NCBI RefSeq assembly: GCF_029760915.1
Contig: NZ_CP121685.1
Location: 2,753,001 to 2,817,000, forward strand
Direction: 5' to 3'
Length of the DNA: 64,000 nt
Origin: Olleya sp. YS
Lineage (GTDB): Bacteria; Bacteroidota; Bacteroidia; Flavobacteriales; Flavobacteriaceae
Below, piece by piece: positions 61,301 through 64,000 of this stretch. A program made the position numbers and the translations under genes. Every line of letters begins with the position of its first letter. Position 1 is the stretch's first letter. A model generated the notes under the pieces. That model had not been told where the DNA came from. It did not search any database and saw only the letters and a list, made by a program, of their open reading frames with translations.

Positions 61301-64000
61301 TCAAGATAACTGTACAGATGTGGGAGAAACCATCTCATACACCTTTACTGTAACTAATACTGGTAATGTGTCTATCGATACTATAGTCCTTACCGATCCT
61401 TTATTAGAAGCACCTAACCCTGTCGTTACTATTGCATTCGCCTCTGGGGATACCGATAACGATAACGAATTAGATCCTACCGAAACGTGGACCTATACCG
61501 CTAACTATGCAGTGACGCAATCGGATATTGATGCTGGTCAGGTGACTAACCAAGCAACCGTGACGGGACAAAACGTCTTAACCGATGCGGTGGTGACTGA
61601 CCTATCTGGTACTACTGCAACTACGGATGATGCGACGGTTATTACCTTATGTCAAGGGGATACCACCATTGCGCTTGTCAAGTCTGGAATCTTTAATGAT
61701 GAAGATCAAGATAACTGTACAGATGTGGGAGAAACCATCTCATACACCTTTACTGTAACTAATACTGGTAATGTGTCTATCGATACTATAGTCCTTACCG
61801 ATCCTTTATTAGAAGCACCTAACCCTGTCGTTACTATTGCATTCGCCTCTGGAGATACCGATAACGATAACGAATTAGATCCTACCGAAACGTGGACCTA
61901 TACCGCTAACTATGCAGTGACGCAATCGGATATTGATGCTGGTCAGGTGACTAACCAAGCAACCGTGACGGGACAAAACGTCTTAACCGATGCGGTGGTG
62001 ACTGACCTATCTGGTACTACTGCAACTACGGATGATGCGACGGTTATTACCTTATGTCAAGGGGATACCACCATTGCGCTTGTCAAGTCTGGTCTCTTTA
62101 ATGATGAAGATCAAGATAACTGTACAGATGTGGGAGAAACCATCTCATACACCTTTACTGTAACTAATACTGGTAATGTGTCTATCGATACTATAGTCCT
62201 TACCGATCCTTTATTAGAAGCACCTAACCCTGTCGTTACTATTGCATTCGCCTCTGGGGATACCGATAACGATAACGAATTAGATCCTACCGAAACGTGG
62301 ACCTATACCGCTAACTATGCAGTGACGCAATCGGATATTGATGCTGGTCAGGTGACTAACCAAGCAACCGTGACGGGACAAAACGTCTTAACCGATGCGG
62401 TGGTGACTGACCTATCTGGTACTACTGCAACTACGGACGATGCGACGGTTATTACCTTATGTCAAGGGGATACCACCATTGCGCTTGTCAAGTCTGGAAT
62501 CTTTAATGATGAAGATCAAGATAACTGTACAGATGTGGGAGAAACCATCTCATACACCTTTACTGTAACTAATACTGGTAATGTGTCTATCGATACTATA
62601 GTCCTTACCGATCCTTTATTAGAAGCACCTAACCCTGTCGTTACTATTGCATTCGCCTCTGGGGATACCGATAACGATAACGAATTAGATCCTACCGAAA
62701 CGTGGACCTATACCGCTAACTATGCAGTGACGCAATCGGATATTGATGCTGGTCAGGTGACTAACCAAGCAACCGTGACGGGACAAAACGTCTTAACCGA
62801 TGCGGTGGTGACTGACCTATCTGGTACTACTGCAACTACGGACGATGCGACGGTTATTACCTTATGTCAAGGGGATACCACCATTGCGCTTGTCAAGTCT
62901 GGAATCTTTAATGATGAAGATCAAGATAACTGTACAGATGTGGGAGAAACCATCTCATACACCTTTACTGTAACTAATACTGGTAATGTGTCTATCGATA
63001 CTATAGTCCTTACCGATCCTTTATTAGAAGCACCTAACCCTGTCGTTACTATTGCATTCGCCTCTGGGGATACCGATAACGATAACGAATTAGATCCTAC
63101 CGAAACGTGGACCTATACCGCTAACTATGCAGTGACGCAATCGGATATTGATGCTGGTCAGGTGACTAACCAAGCAACCGTGACGGGACAAAACGTCTTA
63201 ACCGATGCGGTGGTGACTGACCTATCTGGTACTACTGCAACTACGGATGATGCGACGGTTATTACCTTATGTCAAGGGGATACCACTATCGCTCTTGTCA
63301 AGTCTGGAATCTTTAATGATGAAGATCAAGATAACTGTACAGATGTGGGAGAAACCATCTCATACACCTTTACTGTAACTAATACTGGTAATGTGTCTAT
63401 CGATACTATAGTCCTTACCGATCCTTTATTAGAAGCACCTAACCCTGTCGTTACTATTGCATTCGCCTCTGGGGATACCGATAACGATAACGAATTAGAT
63501 CCTACCGAAACGTGGACCTATACCGCTAACTATGCAGTGACGCAATCGGATATTGATGCTGGTCAGGTGACTAACCAAGCAACCGTGACGGGACAAAACG
63601 TCTTAACCGATGCGGTGGTGACTGACCTATCTGGTACTACTGCAACTACGGACGATGCGACGGTTATTACCTTATGTCAAGGGGATACCACCATTGCGCT
63701 TGTCAAGTCTGGAATCTTTAATGATGAAGATCAAGATAACTGTACAGATGTGGGAGAAACCATCTCATACACCTTTACTGTAACTAATACTGGTAATGTG
63801 TCTATCGATACTATAGTCCTTACCGATCCTTTATTAGAAGCACCTAACCCTGTCGTTACTATTGCATTCGCCTCTGGGGATACCGATAACGATAACGAAT
63901 TAGATCCTACCGAAACGTGGACCTATACCGCTAACTATGCAGTGACGCAATCGGATATTGATGCTGGTCAGGTGACTAACCAAGCAACCGTGACGGGACA
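52383..64000 (+). CDS. Giant secreted adhesin-like protein with HYR, SprB and DUF11/DUF7507 repeats (3' end outside window)
   Basis: At least 3872 codons, open from 52383 to the window edge. No in-frame ATG precedes the signal peptide, so it starts at TTG (52383, or 52392): MKLLKTNTKQKLLLVILLLI then GFGIQAQ. Residues about 28-380 form a beta-rich N-terminal domain (IDRVLLYWAAADKG, VCVKDITSSVLSL, GTSGGWQVILVYKS, ITLFDGYANVTST). A DUF11-like domain spans about 385-480, then four near-identical 87-residue HYR-like units (619-966), diverged HYR units to about 1130, an SprB-type repeat (about 1140-1200), a diverged DUF7507-like unit (about 1208-1341) and at least 18 near-identical 135-residue units. 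Such proteins in Flavobacteriaceae are usually exported by the type IX system via a C-terminal tail, which lies beyond the window. Confidence 0.85.
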   Translation, partial: MKLLKTNTKQKLLLVILLLIGFGIQAQVKKSFTPRYNSTITGDVTMVGNNMLSRTATTNYDGEQDNHDFVDNVYVDIDNDNTTFNSSSANLSNPKPGDPCLEIDRVLLYWAAADKGLINDGDEAENEPNWNYNDVKLMLPGQTTYTTVTADEVIYRGRNENPHENNDPYVCVKDITSSVLSLSEPFGKYQVANIEAKTGFLVSHNGNNTGTSGGWQVILVYKSDNLKSRNITLFDGYANVTSTQNNFDINITGFQTVPNGVVRSNIVIGALEGDRALTGDRLQILNTANTFVDITAPLRSADNFFNSRITVGPSNGANNFIDRNPASLNTLGFDAAIFPLSNQGNSILTNNQTSTTLRLTSNQETYGLFVLGFSVEVYEPNIQTTFTVNPTSITPTNTPQTATYSANVTNAGNDDATNVVLTTVIPVGSELVTPITGLPSGVTYTYNSTTRVLTFTVANGVLAAGESFSLTYNTTINDNCYYLTNTCSDVLSSTLSATYNGNLNIKDFSSGSSTGTDSCGIGNNLGATVTVNQPSPATWITQAGDLDRTVSCDDSAALTNAQALIPVPSCSGLTPVKTSGPFVQDAQCPSNGTYTNTWNFTDACGRTIDNYVQIITVTDTTPPTFTAPADIEIFTDASCNYDASVAQTGDVTNEADNCSTGLNATFSDSVVAGTCEGSFVITRTWSLVDNCGNAAPTQTQTITVSDNTPPTFTAPADIEIFTDASCNYDASVAQTGDVTNEADNCSTGLNATFTDSVVAGSCEGSFVITRTWSLVDNCGNAAPTQTQTITVSDNTPPTFTAPADIEIFTDASCNYDASIAQTGDVTNEADNCSTGLNATFSDSIVAGSCEGSFVITRTWSLVDNCGNTAPTQTQTITVSDNTPPTFTAPADIEIFTDASCNYDASVAQTGDVTNEADNCSTGLNATFTDNVVAGSCEGSFVITRTWSLVDNCGNAAPTQTQTITVSDNTPPTFSAPADITISCEQDPTDLSISGDVTNETDNCDTSLDATYTDSTTAGSCPNESVITRTWTLTDDCNNTTTHVQTITIEDNTPPTFVEALPSDATVDFDSIPNAVTLTATDNCGTATVTFNEIQNGDICTGSFTITRTWTATDDCNLTTVHTQVLTVTQPILEATITAQTNAICGSADASATVTPTGGTEPYMYQWNDSSSQTTATASNLVANSYNVTITDANNCTITIPVIITDSCITLTKSGIFNDEDQDNCADVGETITYSFVVSNTGNANLTNVIVTDSLLEAPNPVVAIVLASGDTDNDNELDPTETWTYTANYTVTQADIDAGQVTNQATVTAFTLDNISISDTSGITSNTDDQTIVTLCTDENIALVKSGIFNDEDQDNCTDVGETISYTFTVTNTGNVSIDTIVLTDPLLEAPNPVVTIAFASGDTDNDNELDPTETWTYTANYAVTQSDIDAGQVTNQATVTGQNVLTDAVVTDLSGTTATTDDATVITLCQGDTTIALVKSGIFNDEDQDNCTDVGETISYTFTVTNTGNVSIDTIVLTDPLLEAPNPVVTIAFASGDTDNDNELDPTETWTYTANYAVTQSDIDAGQVTNQATVTGQNVLTDAVVTDLSGTTATTDDATVITLCQGDTTIALVKSGIFNDEDQDNCTDVGETISYTFTVTNTGNVSIDTIVLTDPLLEAPNPVVTIAFASGDTDNDNELDPTETWTYTANYAVTQSDIDAGQVTNQATVTGQNVLTDAVVTDLSGTTATTDDATVITLCQGDTTIALVKSGIFNDEDQDNCTDVGETISYTFTVTNTGNVSIDTIVLTDPLLEAPNPVVTIAFASGDTDNDNELDPTETWTYTANYAVTQSDIDAGQVTNQATVTGQNVLTDAVVTDLSGTTATTDDATVITLCQGDTTIALVKSGIFNDEDQDNCTDVGETISYTFTVTNTGNVSIDTIVLTDPLLEAPNPVVTIAFASGDTDNDNELDPTETWTYTANYAVTQSDIDAGQVTNQATVTGQNVLTDAVVTDLSGTTATTDDATVITLCQGDTTIALVKSGIFNDEDQDNCTDVGETISYTFTVTNTGNVSIDTIVLTDPLLEAPNPVVTIAFASGDTDNDNELDPTETWTYTANYAVTQSDIDAGQVTNQATVTGQNVLTDAVVTDLSGTTATTDDATVITLCQGDTTIALVKSGLFNDEDQDNCTDVGETISYTFTVTNTGNVSIDTIVLTDPLLEAPNPVVTIAFASGDTDNDNELDPTETWTYTANYAVTQSDIDAGQVTNQATVTGQNVLTDAVVTDLSGTTATTDDATVITLCQGDTTIALVKSGLFNDEDQDNCTDVGETISYTFTVTNTGNVSIDTIVLTDPLLEAPNPVVTIAFASGDTDNDNELDPTETWTYTANYAVTQSDIDAGQVTNQATVTGQNVLTDAVVTDLSGTTATTDDATVITLCQGDTTIALVKSGIFNDEDQDNCTDVGETISYTFTVTNTGNVSIDTIVLTDPLLEAPNPVVTIAFASGDTDNDNELDPTETWTYTANYAVTQSDIDAGQVTNQATVTGQNVLTDAVVTDLSGTTATTDDATVITLCQGDTTIALVKSGIFNDEDQDNCTDVGETISYTFTVTNTGNVSIDTIVLTDPLLEAPNPVVTIAFASGDTDNDNELDPTETWTYTANYAVTQSDIDAGQVTNQATVTGQNVLTDAVVTDLSGTTATTDDATVITLCQGDTTIALVKSGIFNDEDQDNCTDVGETISYTFTVTNTGNVSIDTIVLTDPLLEAPNPVVTIAFASGDTDNDNELDPTETWTYTANYAVTQSDIDAGQVTNQATVTGQNVLTDAVVTDLSGTTATTDDATVITLCQGDTTIALVKSGLFNDEDQDNCTDVGETISYTFTVTNTGNVSIDTIVLTDPLLEAPNPVVTIAFASGDTDNDNELDPTETWTYTANYAVTQSDIDAGQVTNQATVTGQNVLTDAVVTDLSGTTATTDDATVITLCQGDTTIALVKSGLFNDEDQDNCTDVGETISYTFTVTNTGNVSIDTIVLTDPLLEAPNPVVTIAFASGDTDNDNELDPTETWTYTANYAVTQSDIDAGQVTNQATVTGQNVLTDAVVTDLSGTTATTDDATVITLCQGDTTIALVKSGIFNDEDQDNCTDVGETISYTFTVTNTGNVSIDTIVLTDPLLEAPNPVVTIAFASGDTDNDNELDPTETWTYTANYAVTQSDIDAGQVTNQATVTGQNVLTDAVVTDLSGTTATTDDATVITLCQGDTTIALVKSGLFNDEDQDNCTDVGETISYTFTVTNTGNVSIDTIVLTDPLLEAPNPVVTIAFASGDTDNDNELDPTETWTYTANYAVTQSDIDAGQVTNQATVTGQNVLTDAVVTDLSGTTATTDDATVITLCQGDTTIALVKSGIFNDEDQDNCTDVGETISYTFTVTNTGNVSIDTIVLTDPLLEAPNPVVTIAFASGDTDNDNELDPTETWTYTANYAVTQSDIDAGQVTNQATVTGQNVLTDAVVTDLSGTTATTDDATVITLCQGDTTIALVKSGIFNDEDQDNCTDVGETISYTFTVTNTGNVSIDTIVLTDPLLEAPNPVVTIAFASGDTDNDNELDPTETWTYTANYAVTQSDIDAGQVTNQATVTGQNVLTDAVVTDLSGTTATTDDATVITLCQGDTTIALVKSGIFNDEDQDNCTDVGETISYTFTVTNTGNVSIDTIVLTDPLLEAPNPVVTIAFASGDTDNDNELDPTETWTYTANYAVTQSDIDAGQVTNQATVTGQNVLTDAVVTDLSGTTATTDDATVITLCQGDTTIALVKSGIFNDEDQDNCTDVGETISYTFTVTNTGNVSIDTIVLTDPLLEAPNPVVTIAFASGDTDNDNELDPTETWTYTANYAVTQSDIDAGQVTNQATVTG
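54237..55280 (+). repeat. Four tandem 261-bp HYR-like repeats
   Basis: Units start at 54237, 54498, 54759 and 55020, each 87 codons (DNTPPTFTAPADIEIF to TQTITVS). Differences are few, for example Val/Ile in DASVAQ, Ser/Thr in ATFSDS and Gly-Thr/Gly-Ser/Gly-Ser before CEGSF. Two to three diverged units continue to about 55770. The Cys residues (ASC, NC, GTC, NC) are retained in each unit. Confidence 0.92.
56406..64000 (+). repeat. 405-bp tandem repeat array, at least 18 full copies plus a partial one
   Basis: Unit starts (codon for Ala of IALVKSG) fall exactly every 405 bp from 56406 through 63696; the last copy is cut at 64000. A diverged 399-bp unit begins at 56007. The 135-residue unit runs from IALVKSGIFNDEDQDN through VGETISYTFTVTNTGN, ASGDTDNDNELDPTETWTY and DIDAGQVTNQATVTG to VITLCQGDTT. 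Copies differ only at a handful of bases, most of them silent, and the array is markedly richer in G+C than its surroundings. Confidence 0.97.

Noticed and set aside
56406-64000. A CRISPR array or satellite DNA
   Set aside because: The 405-bp units have no spacers and form one open reading frame in phase with the upstream signal peptide and HYR domains, so they are protein repeats.
1-64000. tRNA genes, insertion sequences, prophage genes
   Set aside because: Intergenic stretches were read on both strands; no tRNA-like CCA/T-loop arrangement, transposase or phage gene was seen.

Overview
The window is AT-rich chromosomal DNA from a member of the Bacteroidota, most likely a marine Flavobacteriaceae. 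Four things point there: GLPGLI, DUF5916, BatA and M61 proteins and a giant surface protein with an SprB-type repeat; TonB receptors with a carboxypeptidase-like N-terminal domain; promoters of the form TTG-N17-23-TAnnTTTG; and an RNase P RNA next to rsmD/DUF3822. I cannot name the genus. No tRNA, rRNA, prophage, insertion sequence or CRISPR array was seen.

Layout. 1-6.4 kb: ychF, a ferredoxin and a divergent LuxC-like acyl-CoA reductase, then a 1182-residue LamG/LGFP protein with a papain-like Cys/His/Asp set. 6.6-10.6 kb: serC-serA (serine synthesis), a DUF937 protein and small envelope proteins. 10.6-14 kb: an apparent metal-uptake operon (His-rich small protein, TonB receptor, lipoprotein). 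14-19 kb: a serine hydrolase lipoprotein, a GLPGLI protein, a CDP-alcohol phosphatidyltransferase, folE and msrA. 19-27.3 kb: DUF5916 barrel, lolD-CPBP-TIGR02757 operon, a soluble GAF histidine kinase and an M61 peptidase. 27.5-32.1 kb: tight operon batA-like / dihydroorotase-like / DUF4870-like / esterase, then a small orphan protein. 32-35 kb: PhnP-like MBL hydrolase and a conserved 484-residue unknown. 35-38.2 kb: an operon for Kdo activation and probably 8-amino-Kdo synthesis (kdsB, HAD, kdnB-like, acyltransferase). 38.4-42.5 kb: RecD-like helicase, DUF3822-rsmD and rnpB.

42.6-44.6 kb is an accessory island of three small minus-strand genes. They are separated by about 130-bp spacers whose ends are inverted repeats (acaac...gttgt). 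The arrangement looks like gene cassettes with attC-like sites, and the same signature follows the serine hydrolase gene near 15.47 kb. 44.9-52 kb returns to housekeeping: dnaX, miaE, an outer-membrane barrel and a polyphosphate module (sixA-like, ppk1, ppx/gppA).

52.4-64 kb is one unfinished reading frame of at least 3872 codons starting at TTG. It has a signal peptide, a large N-terminal domain, four near-identical 261-bp HYR-like units, an SprB-type repeat, and at least eighteen and a half near-identical 405-bp (135-residue) DUF11/DUF7507-like units that run off the window. It is a giant, probably secreted, adhesin-like surface protein. Its repeat array is the most striking structure here.
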